Source: Roseobacter litoralis Och 149 (GTDB taxonomy: Bacteria; Pseudomonadota; Alphaproteobacteria; Rhodobacterales; Rhodobacteraceae). Taken from it: 64,000 bases of DNA. Every line of letters starts with the position of its first letter. Position 1 is the first letter of the stretch. The notes below the pieces were generated by a model. The model did not search any database. It saw only the letters and a list, made by a program, of their open reading frames with translations, and was not told the origin of the DNA. The translations under genes were made by a program, and so were the position numbers. The DNA lies in the NCBI RefSeq assembly GCF_000154785.2, contig NC_015730.1:806001-870000 (forward strand), in the 5' to 3' direction. Shown here in pieces: positions 35,092 through 43,783 of the stretch.

Positions 35092-36108
35092 ATGTCTTAT
35101 TTCACACGTTTCATGGCGTCAACGGCGATTGCGCTGAGCGCCACGTTCATAAGCGTCGGCATGGCCGATGCAAAGAATTTCAAGATCGCAGTTGGGGACA
35201 GCGGTGGCAGCAGCCAAGAGGCGACCGGCGTTGCCTTCGTGCAAGCTCTGGAAGAGCTTTCGGGTGGGGCACACACGGCCACGCTGTTTCTGAATGGCCA
35301 GCTTGGCTCCGAGCAGGACACGGTCAACGAAGCGGCCATCGGCACGCTGGACATGTCCATTCTGGCAATCAACAACGTCACACCGTTCTCGCCGACAGTC
35401 GGTGTGTTCTCACTGCCCTACGTCATTCTGAGCCTCGAGGACGCGGAAAAGCTGACCCAAGGCCCAATCGGTCAGGAACTGACGGAAAACACAATCGAAG
35501 ATGCAGGTGTGCGGATTATCGCATGGACCTATACAGGCTTTCGCCGCCTGACGAACTCCAAAAAGCCGGTGACATCCGTGGCGGACCTGCAAGGTCTCGT
35601 GATCCGCGTGCCCAAAAACGAAATCATGATCGACACCTATAAAGCCTGGGGCATCAGCCCGACCCCGATGGCGTGGTCGGAAACCTTTGCGGGTCTGCAA
35701 ACCGGCGTTGTCGACGGTCAGGACAACCCCTACACGACCATCAACGCGATGAAGTTCTATGAAGTGCAAAAGTACGTCACAAACATTCGTTACATCTTTT
35801 CCATCGAGCCGCTGATCATCTCTGAGCAGGTGTTCCAAGAGCTGTCCGCCGAAGATCAGCAGACCGTTCTGGACGCCGGCAAAGCCGCGACAGCTGCCTC
35901 CGCACAATTTCTGCGCGACAAGGAAGCCGAGATCAAACAAATCCTGCTCGACGAAGGTATGGAAATCTCTGATCCGGAAAACAACGAGGAAGAGTTCATC
36001 AAGCTGGCAACCGAAGCCGTCTGGCCAAAGTTCTATGACAGCATCGGCGGTATCGAAAAGATGAACGCTGTGCTGGCTGAAATCGGTCGCGCGCCCGTGT
36101 CTGAATAA
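35092..36108 (+). CDS. tauK: Taurine TRAP transporter, substrate-binding protein
   Basis: 338 residues from the ATG at 35092, which has a GGGAGGA site; the open frame upstream to 34993 is not signal-like. A signal peptide (MSYFTRFMASTAIALSATF to MADA) is followed by a DctP-family body with LGSEQDTVNEAAIGTLDMS and the GLQTGVVDGQDNP segment typical of the family. It should bind taurine in the periplasm and deliver it to TauLM. It is the first gene of the operon after tauR, matching the tauKLM order described for Paracoccus. A hairpin follows the gene. Confidence 0.9.
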   Translation: MSYFTRFMASTAIALSATFISVGMADAKNFKIAVGDSGGSSQEATGVAFVQALEELSGGAHTATLFLNGQLGSEQDTVNEAAIGTLDMSILAINNVTPFSPTVGVFSLPYVILSLEDAEKLTQGPIGQELTENTIEDAGVRIIAWTYTGFRRLTNSKKPVTSVADLQGLVIRVPKNEIMIDTYKAWGISPTPMAWSETFAGLQTGVVDGQDNPYTTINAMKFYEVQKYVTNIRYIFSIEPLIISEQVFQELSAEDQQTVLDAGKAATAASAQFLRDKEAEIKQILLDEGMEISDPENNEEEFIKLATEAVWPKFYDSIGGIEKMNAVLAEIGRAPVSE

Positions 36109-36125
36109 TCGCAACTCAAAACGTC

Positions 36126-36149
36126 GGAAGGCATCTAGGGGTGCCTTCC
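36126..36149 (+). other. Stem-loop between tauK and tauL
   Basis: A perfect 8-bp stem, GGAAGGCA / TGCCTTCC, with an 8-base loop lies 17 bases after the tauK stop. There is no T-run. As in the other TRAP operon of this window, it probably stabilises the binding-protein message or attenuates transcription into the permease genes. Confidence 0.55.
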
Positions 36150-36169
36150 ACAACTGAAAGCGGGGGGTC

Positions 36170-36718
36170 ATGACAAAATTCTGGTACATCATCGACAACA
36201 TAGAGAGCTACATCTGTCGCACGTTGCTCGCGGTATTTGTGTGCCTCTTGTTTTTGCAGGTCATCGTTCGGACCCTGTTTGATTTCTCGTTCTCATGGGT
36301 CGAAGAGCTTTCGATTTACATGTTCGTGTGGTTTGTCTTTTTCGGCGCAAGCTATGCCGCCAAAAAGGGTGCGCACAACCGGGTCACCTTTCAGTTCAAG
36401 TTTCTGCCAAATGGCGCGATCAAATATATAGAGGCCTTTGCCGATCTCTTCTGGGTCTTCTTCAACGTCTATTTTGTCTATCTTTCCATAGACTTCATCT
36501 TCAACAAGATGAACCGGTTCCAGTCTTCCCAGACCATGGGGTTCCACCTCAGCTGGGTCTACATCGTTCTGCCCATCGCCTTCACCCTGATGACGTTCCG
36601 CGTCCTTCAGGTGAATTACAAAAAGATCGTTCTGGGGGAAGACCTGCGCGATCCTGACGCCATCGATCTCGAAGAAATTCGCGCCGAAACCACAACGCCC
36701 AAGCAGGAGAAGAAGTAA
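36170..36718 (+). CDS. tauL: Taurine TRAP transporter, small permease
   Basis: 182 residues of the DctQ family with four membrane segments and the conserved SWVEELSIYMFVWFVFFGASYAA-type core. The tail after the fourth helix is charged and cytosolic. Its stop TAA shares one base with the ATG of tauM (TAATG), indicating translational coupling. It is the small integral subunit for taurine uptake. No unusual features. Confidence 0.9.
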   Translation: MTKFWYIIDNIESYICRTLLAVFVCLLFLQVIVRTLFDFSFSWVEELSIYMFVWFVFFGASYAAKKGAHNRVTFQFKFLPNGAIKYIEAFADLFWVFFNVYFVYLSIDFIFNKMNRFQSSQTMGFHLSWVYIVLPIAFTLMTFRVLQVNYKKIVLGEDLRDPDAIDLEEIRAETTTPKQEKK

Positions 36719-38058
36719 TGGAATCGCAAATCATCCTTATCCTTTTTGGCGGCTTCCTGCTTTTGATGGCCATCGGTGCGCCAATTACGGTTGCGCTTGG
36801 TGTGTCCACGCTGATCTCGTTCCTCTATCTGGATGAGAACCCGATCAAATTCGTTCAGATCGCCTTTACATCCGTCGGGTCATTCCCGCTCATGGCGCTG
36901 CCTGCGTTCATTCTGGCGGGTGCCTTGATGGAGGCCGCTGGATTGTCACGACGCCTCATCAATGTGGCGGAAAGTTTTGCCGGGCCTTTCACAGGCGGCA
37001 TGTCTGCCGCGACGGTTTTCGCCTGTCTCTTCTTTGGTGCGATCTCAGGCTCAGGCCCCGCGACCACGGCGGCGGTCGGTATGTTGATGATCCCGGCCAT
37101 GATCCAACGTGGATACGGGCGCAGCTATGCCTCTGCCATCACCGCGTCATCGGGCGGTCTGGGCATCGTGATCCCGCCGTCGATCCCGTTGATCATCTTT
37201 GGCATCGCAGCCCTTGGCATGCCCGCGCCACCCGCAGCAGTTGAACAGTTCGGCCAGTTCCAGACCGTATCCATTCCCAAACTCTTCATCGCAGGCTTCA
37301 TGCCCGCCTTCCTGATCGCCGGCAGCTTGTTGCTGATGAATTATATCCTCGCCAGAAAGCATGGCTATAAAGGCTCATCTGAAGGCTGGTCGGCGCGTTT
37401 GATCTGGTGCGAAATGTACCGTGGTTTCTGGGCGCTGATGGCCCCTGTGGTAATCCTCGGCGGCATCTATTCCGGCTTCTTCACGCCGACAGAGGCTGCA
37501 ATCGTGGCGATCTTTTATACACTTGCTGTGGGGACGTTCATCTACCGCGAACTCAGCTGGACCAAACTGTTCACCGCACTTGAGACGACCACATGGCTCA
37601 CCGGGCGCGTCCTGCTGATCATGTTCACCGCGACCGTTTTCGGGCGTCTGCTGGTTGAAAACCAGATCCCGGCGGTCATTGCAGATGGAATGCTCTCGGT
37701 CACAAGCAATATCTACATCATCTGGGCGCTGGTGATCCTCTTCCTGCTCTTTGTTGGCATGTTCATGGAGACGTTGGCCACCATTCTGATCCTCGTGCCT
37801 GTCATGTTGCCAGTCGCCTATAGTGTCGGGATCGACCCGATCCACTTTGGTGTGGTGATGGTGTGCTGCCTTGGCATCGGGTTCCAGACCCCGCCACTGG
37901 GCGAGAACCTGTTCATCGCCTCGGGTATCTCTAACATCTCGATCGAAAAGATATCCGTGGCGGCCCTGCCGTTTGCCTTCATCAACACGATTGCGATTTT
38001 CATCATCGCCTACGTCCCTGAAATCACGCTCTGGCTCCCTCGGGTCCTCGGTTATTGA
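36718..38058 (+). CDS. tauM: Taurine TRAP transporter, large permease
   Basis: 446 residues of the DctM family, about 12 membrane segments, with phrases such as GLGIVIPPSIPLIIFGIAAL and SGFFTPTEAAIVAIFYTLAV. With TauL it forms the gradient-driven channel. The central loop (about 165-215) is longer than in the DctM at 6591-7874, which explains its extra 19 residues. The universal stress protein gene follows after 24 bases. Confidence 0.92.
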   Translation: MESQIILILFGGFLLLMAIGAPITVALGVSTLISFLYLDENPIKFVQIAFTSVGSFPLMALPAFILAGALMEAAGLSRRLINVAESFAGPFTGGMSAATVFACLFFGAISGSGPATTAAVGMLMIPAMIQRGYGRSYASAITASSGGLGIVIPPSIPLIIFGIAALGMPAPPAAVEQFGQFQTVSIPKLFIAGFMPAFLIAGSLLLMNYILARKHGYKGSSEGWSARLIWCEMYRGFWALMAPVVILGGIYSGFFTPTEAAIVAIFYTLAVGTFIYRELSWTKLFTALETTTWLTGRVLLIMFTATVFGRLLVENQIPAVIADGMLSVTSNIYIIWALVILFLLFVGMFMETLATILILVPVMLPVAYSVGIDPIHFGVVMVCCLGIGFQTPPLGENLFIASGISNISIEKISVAALPFAFINTIAIFIIAYVPEITLWLPRVLGY

Positions 38059-38082
38059 TCGCTGATCAGAAAAGAGTTCATC

Positions 38083-38586
38083 ATGAAATCCAAGATAACC
38101 CATATCCTGTGCGCCACGGATCTGTCCAAACACTCGGCCTACACGCTGTGTCACGCGGCCAGCCTCGCGGCCGCCACCGGTGCCAAACTGCACATGGTGC
38201 ACGCGGTCCTGCCGATGAGCGACGACGTCAAGATCACTTTGCAGATGTTCATGCAGACCACAGATTCCGCGGAAACGGCAATGAAAGCGCGCCATGATCA
38301 CGCAAGGGCCGTCATGGCGGAACGGCAAAAGTCGTTCTGGGCGCATGTGGACGAAGAAGACCGCGATATACAAAGGCAGGTCGAGTCAATCGAGCTGGTC
38401 GATGGATACCCTGCCGAGGTGATCCTGCGCCGGGCCGCCGAGCTTGCGTGTGACCTGATCGTTGTCGGGGCCCATGAGCACGGGTTTTCCCAGACCTTCC
38501 TTGGCACCGTCGCGAAACGTGTGCTGCGCCGTTCCACCATTCCGACACTGGTCGTGCCCTATCGGGACGACGAGTCGAATTCCTGA
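38083..38586 (+). CDS. uspA: Universal stress protein, UspA family
   Basis: 167 residues with one UspA domain: N-terminal ILCATDLSKHSAYTL and C-terminal nucleotide-loop motif GAHEHGFSQTFLGTVAKRVLRRS, close to the G-2x-G-9x-G(S/T) ATP-binding pattern. UspA genes sit at this place in roseobacter and Paracoccus taurine clusters, and also near other TRAP transporters. It may sense ATP and modulate transport or protect against sulfite stress; this is unproven. It lies between tauM and tauX, in the same direction with short gaps. Confidence 0.88.
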   Translation: MKSKITHILCATDLSKHSAYTLCHAASLAAATGAKLHMVHAVLPMSDDVKITLQMFMQTTDSAETAMKARHDHARAVMAERQKSFWAHVDEEDRDIQRQVESIELVDGYPAEVILRRAAELACDLIVVGAHEHGFSQTFLGTVAKRVLRRSTIPTLVVPYRDDESNS

Positions 38587-38610
38587 TCCTCACAAACACT
38601 GGAGACGAAA

Positions 38611-38997
38611 ATGTCCAAGACCCTGACCGCCCAAGACCTGTCCGATACATTCGATGCGTTCAACCGCCATGATGTCGATGGCGTCATGACCCACTTCGCC
38701 GATGATTGCGTCTTCTACACCGTTGGTGGCGACGCGGTTTATGGCGGCAAAGTCGAAGGTGCCGAGGCCATCGCCGCCGCGTTTTCCGCCGTCTGGGCCG
38801 GCATGAAAGACGCCCATTGGGACCACCACAGCCATTTTGTGCACGGGGACCGCGCGGTGTCCGAATGGACTTTTTCGGGCACGGGCGCTGATGGCATGCG
38901 CGTTGAGGCGCAAGGCGCTGATCTGTTCACGCTGCGCGACGGTAAGATCGTCGTAAAACAGGCCCTGCGCAAATCCCGCCCGCCTTTCAAAGCGTAA
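38611..38997 (+). CDS. tauX: Taurine dehydrogenase small subunit (SnoaL-like)
   Basis: 128 residues with the SnoaL/ketosteroid-isomerase-like cone fold (LSDTFDAFNRHDVDGVMTHFA, then VHGDRAVSEWTFSGTGADG). TauX is the small partner of the membrane-linked taurine dehydrogenase described in Paracoccus and relatives. It precedes tauY by 27 bases. On its own the fold would not reveal the role; the identification depends on strict gene order with tauY and xsc. No catalytic pair typical of isomerases is obvious. Confidence 0.85.
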   Translation: MSKTLTAQDLSDTFDAFNRHDVDGVMTHFADDCVFYTVGGDAVYGGKVEGAEAIAAAFSAVWAGMKDAHWDHHSHFVHGDRAVSEWTFSGTGADGMRVEAQGADLFTLRDGKIVVKQALRKSRPPFKA

Positions 38998-39024
38998 TTT
39001 TCGTCTCGTTGATGGAGCAGTAAA

Positions 39025-40419
39025 ATGCCACACAGACCAAAGCACTGGCCCAAGGCCAGCTATGACCCGCGCTATGATCCCATTGTGGACGCGGGCCCGG
39101 GTCACAACCGGGATCATGCGCCAACCTACTGGATTGGCACAGCAGGCACACCACCTGAAGATGATGGACCGATATCGGGTGACATCGATGTGGATGTTGT
39201 CGTTGTCGGGTCTGGTTATACAGGGCTGTCTACGGCGATCCATCTCGCAAAAGAGCATGGGATCAAGGCGCATATCCTTGAGGCCAACACAGTGGCCTGG
39301 GGCTGTTCCACCCGCAACGGTGGGCAAGCGCAGATCTCGTCTGGCCGTCTCAAGCGGTCGGAATGGATCAAGCGTTGGGGTGTTGATGTGGCCAAAGGCA
39401 TGCATGCCGAGGTCTGCGAAGCCTTTGAGCTGTTCAATGATCTGATCGGGTCTGACGACATTGACTGTGATCCGCAAACCGGTGGCCATTTCTATATGGC
39501 ACACCGCGAAAAGGTCATGGCCAAGCTGGAAAAGGAATGCGGTGTTCTGAACGACGTGTTCGGCTATGGCGCACGCATGGTGTCACGCGATGAGTTGCAC
39601 GAGAACTACGTGCGCGATCAGGAAGCACATGGTGCCCTGTGGGAGCCTGACGGCACCTCGATCCATGCCGCCAAACTGGCGTTCAGCTATGTGCGACTGG
39701 CGCGCAAACTTGGTGCCAAGATACACACCGCCAGCCCCGTGATGGGCTGGAAGACCGTGAACGGGGTGCACCACCTCACCACGCCGGGTGGTATCGTGCG
39801 CGCGCGCGCCGTGGCCTTGGCGACGGCGGGATATACGCCACCGGGTCTGAATGAAAAAACCAAGCATCGCCTGATGCCGATCCTGTCAAACTCCATCGTG
39901 ACGCGTCCGCTGACCGACGAAGAGAAGGCGGAATGCGGGTTTCAAGTAAAATCACCCCTGACGGATACGCGCACCCTGCGGCATTACTACCGGTATCTGC
40001 CGGATGGCCGGGTCCAGATCGGAAGCCGCAGCGCCATCACGGGTCTTGATGCGGAGAACCCCAAACACCTGGCTCTTTTGCAAAAAGGCCTCTATCGTAA
40101 GTTTCCGGTGCTTGAGGGCATCGATTTGGATTACTCTTGGTGGGGATGGGTGGATGTCAGCCATGACATGATGCCCCGGATATTCCAGCCCGATCCCAAG
40201 CAGACGATCTTTTATGCGATGGGCTATGGCGGCAATGGCGTGATGTACTCTGCACAGGCCGGCAAACGCCTGGCGCAGATGGTGGCGGGCAAGGGCAAGG
40301 ATCTCAAGCTCCCGATCTTTACGTCGCAACTGCCAAGCCACGGCATTCTCACCCCTTTCCGCAGGTTGGGGCAACGGGTGGCCTATCCCTACTACTACGC
40401 CCGCGACGAAATTCTCTGA
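39025..40419 (+). CDS. tauY: Taurine dehydrogenase large subunit, FAD oxidoreductase
   Basis: 464 residues of the glycine/D-amino-acid oxidase (DAO) family. The FAD-binding Rossmann motif VVVVGSGYTGLSTAIHLA is near residues 54-71, and the family's late FAD motif shows as AMGYGGNGVMYSAQAGK. TauY deaminates taurine oxidatively to sulfoacetaldehyde and passes electrons to cytochrome c or the quinone pool. Its product is the substrate of Xsc, encoded 25 bases downstream. Other DAO-family roles (betaine or gamma-glutamyl-putrescine oxidation) are unlikely in this context. Confidence 0.9.
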   Translation: MPHRPKHWPKASYDPRYDPIVDAGPGHNRDHAPTYWIGTAGTPPEDDGPISGDIDVDVVVVGSGYTGLSTAIHLAKEHGIKAHILEANTVAWGCSTRNGGQAQISSGRLKRSEWIKRWGVDVAKGMHAEVCEAFELFNDLIGSDDIDCDPQTGGHFYMAHREKVMAKLEKECGVLNDVFGYGARMVSRDELHENYVRDQEAHGALWEPDGTSIHAAKLAFSYVRLARKLGAKIHTASPVMGWKTVNGVHHLTTPGGIVRARAVALATAGYTPPGLNEKTKHRLMPILSNSIVTRPLTDEEKAECGFQVKSPLTDTRTLRHYYRYLPDGRVQIGSRSAITGLDAENPKHLALLQKGLYRKFPVLEGIDLDYSWWGWVDVSHDMMPRIFQPDPKQTIFYAMGYGGNGVMYSAQAGKRLAQMVAGKGKDLKLPIFTSQLPSHGILTPFRRLGQRVAYPYYYARDEIL

Positions 40420-40444
40420 CTTCTCTGATACAAGGATTATTGAC

Positions 40445-42226
40445 ATGAAAATGACGACAGAAGAGGCCTTTGTTAAGGTCTTGCAGATGCACGGCATCGA
40501 CAACGCCTTCGGGATCATCGGCTCCGCCATGATGCCGATCTCGGATCTCTTCCCGGCAGCGGGTATCAAGTTCTGGGACTGTGCCCATGAAACATCCGGC
40601 GGCATGATTGCGGACGGCTACACCCGCGCGTCCGGCAAAATGTCCATGGCCATCGCACAGAACGGCCCCGGCATAACCAATTTCGTGACGCCGATCAAAA
40701 CGGCATATTGGAACCACACGCCGATGTTGCTGGTGACGCCACAGGCGGCCAACAAGACCATCGGTCAGGGCGGTTTTCAGGAAATCGAACAGATGAAATT
40801 GTTCGAAGACATGGTCTGCTATCAGGAAGAGGTGCGCGACCCGTCCCGCATGGCTGAAGTGCTGAACCGTGTGATTGAAAAAGCATGGCGCGGTTGTGCC
40901 CCTGCACAGATCAACATACCCCGCGATTACTGGACGCAGGTGATCGACATCGAGCTGCCCCAGATCATCCGTCTGGAACGCCCACAAGGCGGCACCCAAG
41001 CGGTCAAGGAAGCGGCAAAACTGCTCTCAGAAGCCGAATTCCCCGTGATCCTGAACGGTGCAGGCGTGATCCTGTCCGGTGGCATCGACGCCTCTGCCAA
41101 ACTGGCCGAAGCGCTGGATGCGCCGGTGGCCTGTGGCTACCAGCACAACGACGCCTTCCCCGGCTCGCATCCTCTGGCAGTTGGTCCTTTGGGCTACAAT
41201 GGCTCCAAGGCGGCGATGGAACTGATCCAGAAGGCGGACGTCGTTCTGGCGTTGGGTAACCGTCTGAACCCGTTCAGCACGTTGCCTGGCTACGGCATCA
41301 ACTACTGGCCACAAGACGCCAAGATCATTCAGGTCGACATCAACTCCGACCGGATCGGGCTGACCAAGAAGGTCGACGTGGCCATTCAGGGCGACGCCAA
41401 AGCTGTGGCTGAACAGTTGCTCGCACAGCTCAGCGATGGTGCTGGCGACACGGGCCGCAAAGAGCGTACCGATCTGATTGCCATGACAAAATCCCGCTGG
41501 GCGCAGGAACTGTCATCAATGGATCACGAGGACGATGCGGACGAAGGCGTCACATGGAACGAGCGGGCACGCGACCGCCAGCCCGACCGCATGTCACCCC
41601 GTCAGGCATGGCGCGCGATCATGTCCGCGATGCCATCAGATGCCATTGTGTCCTCGGACATCGGCAACAACTGTGCGATCGGTAACGCCTATCCGTCCTT
41701 CGACAAGGGCCGCAAATATCTGGCACCGGGCCTCTTTGGTCCCTGTGGCTATGGCTTGCCGGCGATTCTCGGTGCGAAAATTGGGTGCCCGGACGTGCCG
41801 GTGGTCGGTTTTGCCGGTGACGGCGCATTCGGCATCTCGATGAACGAGATGACGGCTTGCGGTCGGGGCGATTGGCCTGCGATCACCATGGTGATCTTTC
41901 GCAACTACCAATGGGGTGCGGAAAAGCGCAACACCACCTTGTGGTTCGAAGATAACTTCGTCGGCACTGAGTTGAACGAAGGCGTCAACTACGCAGAGAT
42001 CGCCAAAGGCTGTGGCGTCAAAGGCGTGCAAGCCATCGGCATGGAGCAACTGACAGACGTTCTGAACACTGCAATCAAAGAGCAGATGAAAGACAATGTC
42101 ACCACCTTCATCGAAGTTGTTCTGAACCAGGAATTGGGCGAACCTTTCCGTCGCGACGCGATGAAAAAGCCGGTTTCGGTTGCGGGGATCACTGCATCCG
42201 ATATGCAGCAGCAACAGATCGGCTAA
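40445..42226 (+). CDS. xsc: Sulfoacetaldehyde acetyltransferase
   Basis: 593 residues of the thiamine-diphosphate acetolactate-synthase superfamily. The N-terminal Pyr domain contains FGIIGSAMMPISDLFP and the activating glutamate in CAHETSGGMIADGYTR; the C-terminal PP domain contains GDGAFGISMNEMTACGRGDW, the start of the TPP/Mg motif that closes at FRNYQWGAE. Xsc converts sulfoacetaldehyde and phosphate to acetyl phosphate and sulfite, the desulfonation step. It is flanked by tauXY and tauZ as in Paracoccus. Acetyl phosphate goes to Pta (43784). Confidence 0.96.
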   Translation: MKMTTEEAFVKVLQMHGIDNAFGIIGSAMMPISDLFPAAGIKFWDCAHETSGGMIADGYTRASGKMSMAIAQNGPGITNFVTPIKTAYWNHTPMLLVTPQAANKTIGQGGFQEIEQMKLFEDMVCYQEEVRDPSRMAEVLNRVIEKAWRGCAPAQINIPRDYWTQVIDIELPQIIRLERPQGGTQAVKEAAKLLSEAEFPVILNGAGVILSGGIDASAKLAEALDAPVACGYQHNDAFPGSHPLAVGPLGYNGSKAAMELIQKADVVLALGNRLNPFSTLPGYGINYWPQDAKIIQVDINSDRIGLTKKVDVAIQGDAKAVAEQLLAQLSDGAGDTGRKERTDLIAMTKSRWAQELSSMDHEDDADEGVTWNERARDRQPDRMSPRQAWRAIMSAMPSDAIVSSDIGNNCAIGNAYPSFDKGRKYLAPGLFGPCGYGLPAILGAKIGCPDVPVVGFAGDGAFGISMNEMTACGRGDWPAITMVIFRNYQWGAEKRNTTLWFEDNFVGTELNEGVNYAEIAKGCGVKGVQAIGMEQLTDVLNTAIKEQMKDNVTTFIEVVLNQELGEPFRRDAMKKPVSVAGITASDMQQQQIG

Positions 42227-42324
42227 CTGCCAGAAATCGAAGGGGGCGCGCAGACTGCGGCCCCTTCGCCTCTATTCAAAACGCCGCGCAAGCCGGCAAG
42301 CGCGCGACCAAGGAGATTTGTCCG

Positions 42325-43362
42325 ATGGCTACCCCATTGACTGCCCAAACCAGTGTTTTTGGTCGTGTTCAGACGTTTTTATCCGACAATGGGCCGGGTT
42401 TTGCGGTCTCGGTCGTTGTTGCGGCAGCCGCGCAATTCCTGTCCGAACATTATGGTGCCCCGGCGATGCTGATGGCGCTGCTATTGGGCATCGCATTCCA
42501 TTTTCTTGCCGAAGAAGGGCGCTGTGTCACGGGTATCGGGTTTACATCCAAAACCGTGCTGCGCATTGGTGTCGCGCTGTTGGGCGCGCGCATCAGCGTG
42601 GAACTTCTGATCGGTCTGGGCCCCAAGCTGATCGGGCTGGTGGTCGCCGGGGTGATCCTGACGATCCTCTTTGGTCTGTTGGGTGCGCGGCTGCTTGGAC
42701 GCGGCTGGCGCTTTGCTTTGCTGACAGGCGGGGCCGTCGCGATCTGCGGGGCCTCGGCCGCCATGGCCATCGCGGCCGTTCTGCCCAAGAACGAACATTC
42801 CGAACGCAACCTCATTTTCACCGTCCTCAGTGTCACGATCCTGTCCACCGTCGCCATGATCGCCTATCCGATTATCACCTCCGCGCTGGCGCTTGATGAC
42901 ATCGCAGCGGGCGTCTTCCTCGGCGGGACGATCCACGATGTAGCGCAGGTGGTCGGGGCCGGATTCTCTGTCAGCAACGAAACCGGCGAGACGGCGACCC
43001 TCGTGAAACTGATCCGCGTCACCATGCTGGCCCCGGTCGTGCTGGTCTTTGCGCTGGTGATCCGCGCCTTTGCCGAAGATGCTGACGCCGGGGACAAGCG
43101 CCCGCCGCTGATGCCGTTTTTCGTGGTCATGTTTCTGGTGCTGGCGGCGATCAACTCCTTTGGTTTGATCCCGGCCTTTGCCCAGTCCTTTCTGGCGGAT
43201 CTGTCGAAATGGGCGCTGCTGGTGTCGATTGCAGCGGTCGGCATGAAAACGTCGCTCAAGACGATATTTGATGTGGGCGGTCAGGCGATCGTTCTGATCG
43301 TAGCCCAGACCATCTTTATTGCGGGCTTCATCCTTTACGGCATCACCCATTTCGCCAGCTAA
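42325..43362 (+). CDS. tauZ: YeiH-family exporter, TauZ-type sulfite/sulfate exporter
   Basis: 345 residues, about ten membrane segments, of the UPF0324/YeiH family: VLRIGVALLGARISVELL, AICGASAAMAIAAVLP and GTIHDVAQVVGAGFSVS are family hallmarks. In taurine degraders this gene (TauZ) is thought to export the sulfite or sulfate released by Xsc. It lies 98 bases after xsc with a GGAG site. A second candidate exporter of the TauE type lies at 32501-33226. Transport direction and ion are not visible in the sequence. Confidence 0.88.
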   Translation: MATPLTAQTSVFGRVQTFLSDNGPGFAVSVVVAAAAQFLSEHYGAPAMLMALLLGIAFHFLAEEGRCVTGIGFTSKTVLRIGVALLGARISVELLIGLGPKLIGLVVAGVILTILFGLLGARLLGRGWRFALLTGGAVAICGASAAMAIAAVLPKNEHSERNLIFTVLSVTILSTVAMIAYPIITSALALDDIAAGVFLGGTIHDVAQVVGAGFSVSNETGETATLVKLIRVTMLAPVVLVFALVIRAFAEDADAGDKRPPLMPFFVVMFLVLAAINSFGLIPAFAQSFLADLSKWALLVSIAAVGMKTSLKTIFDVGGQAIVLIVAQTIFIAGFILYGITHFAS

Positions 43363-43380
43363 CCTGATAGGACCGAACAC

Positions 43381-43740
43381 ATGCGTGTCATTGATTTCAA
43401 AGACGATGCCCCCCTTACCAAACGCCGCCTTGCTGACCTGCCCGACCGGGTGGTCGAGGGCGATCCGCACCACGAAACCCAGATGCGGTTCAAAAGCCCG
43501 GACGGGACGATGCTGGCGGGCACATGGACCAGCACGCCCGGCAAATGGATCGCTTTTGCGGACCGCGACGAATTCTGTGTTCTGCTGAGCGGGCACATCA
43601 AGCTGATCTCGGATGATGGCACCGAACAGGAGTTTCGCGCCGGGGACAGCTTTGTCATTCCCAACGGGTTTCGCGGTTTCTGGCACGTGCTTGAAACCAC
43701 AACCAAGCATTTTGTGATCCGGGACTACAGCGCGGATTAA
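43381..43740 (+). CDS. Small cupin-domain protein
   Basis: 119 residues forming one cupin barrel of the DUF861 / ureidoglycine-aminohydrolase-like type: EFCVLLSGHIKLISDDG and GDSFVIPNGFRGFWHVLE carry the two cupin motifs. The metal-ligand histidines of classical cupins are only partly present (glutamate, glycine-histidine and a late histidine). It sits 18 bases after tauZ and before pta, so it is probably co-transcribed with the taurine genes. It is not a standard part of published taurine pathways that I recall, and may bind or detoxify an intermediate. Function unknown. Confidence 0.8.
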   Translation: MRVIDFKDDAPLTKRRLADLPDRVVEGDPHHETQMRFKSPDGTMLAGTWTSTPGKWIAFADRDEFCVLLSGHIKLISDDGTEQEFRAGDSFVIPNGFRGFWHVLETTTKHFVIRDYSAD

Positions 43741-43783
43741 CGCCGCGTCGACCCGCAGGTCTCGCATTTTTCGGAGCATCGAC

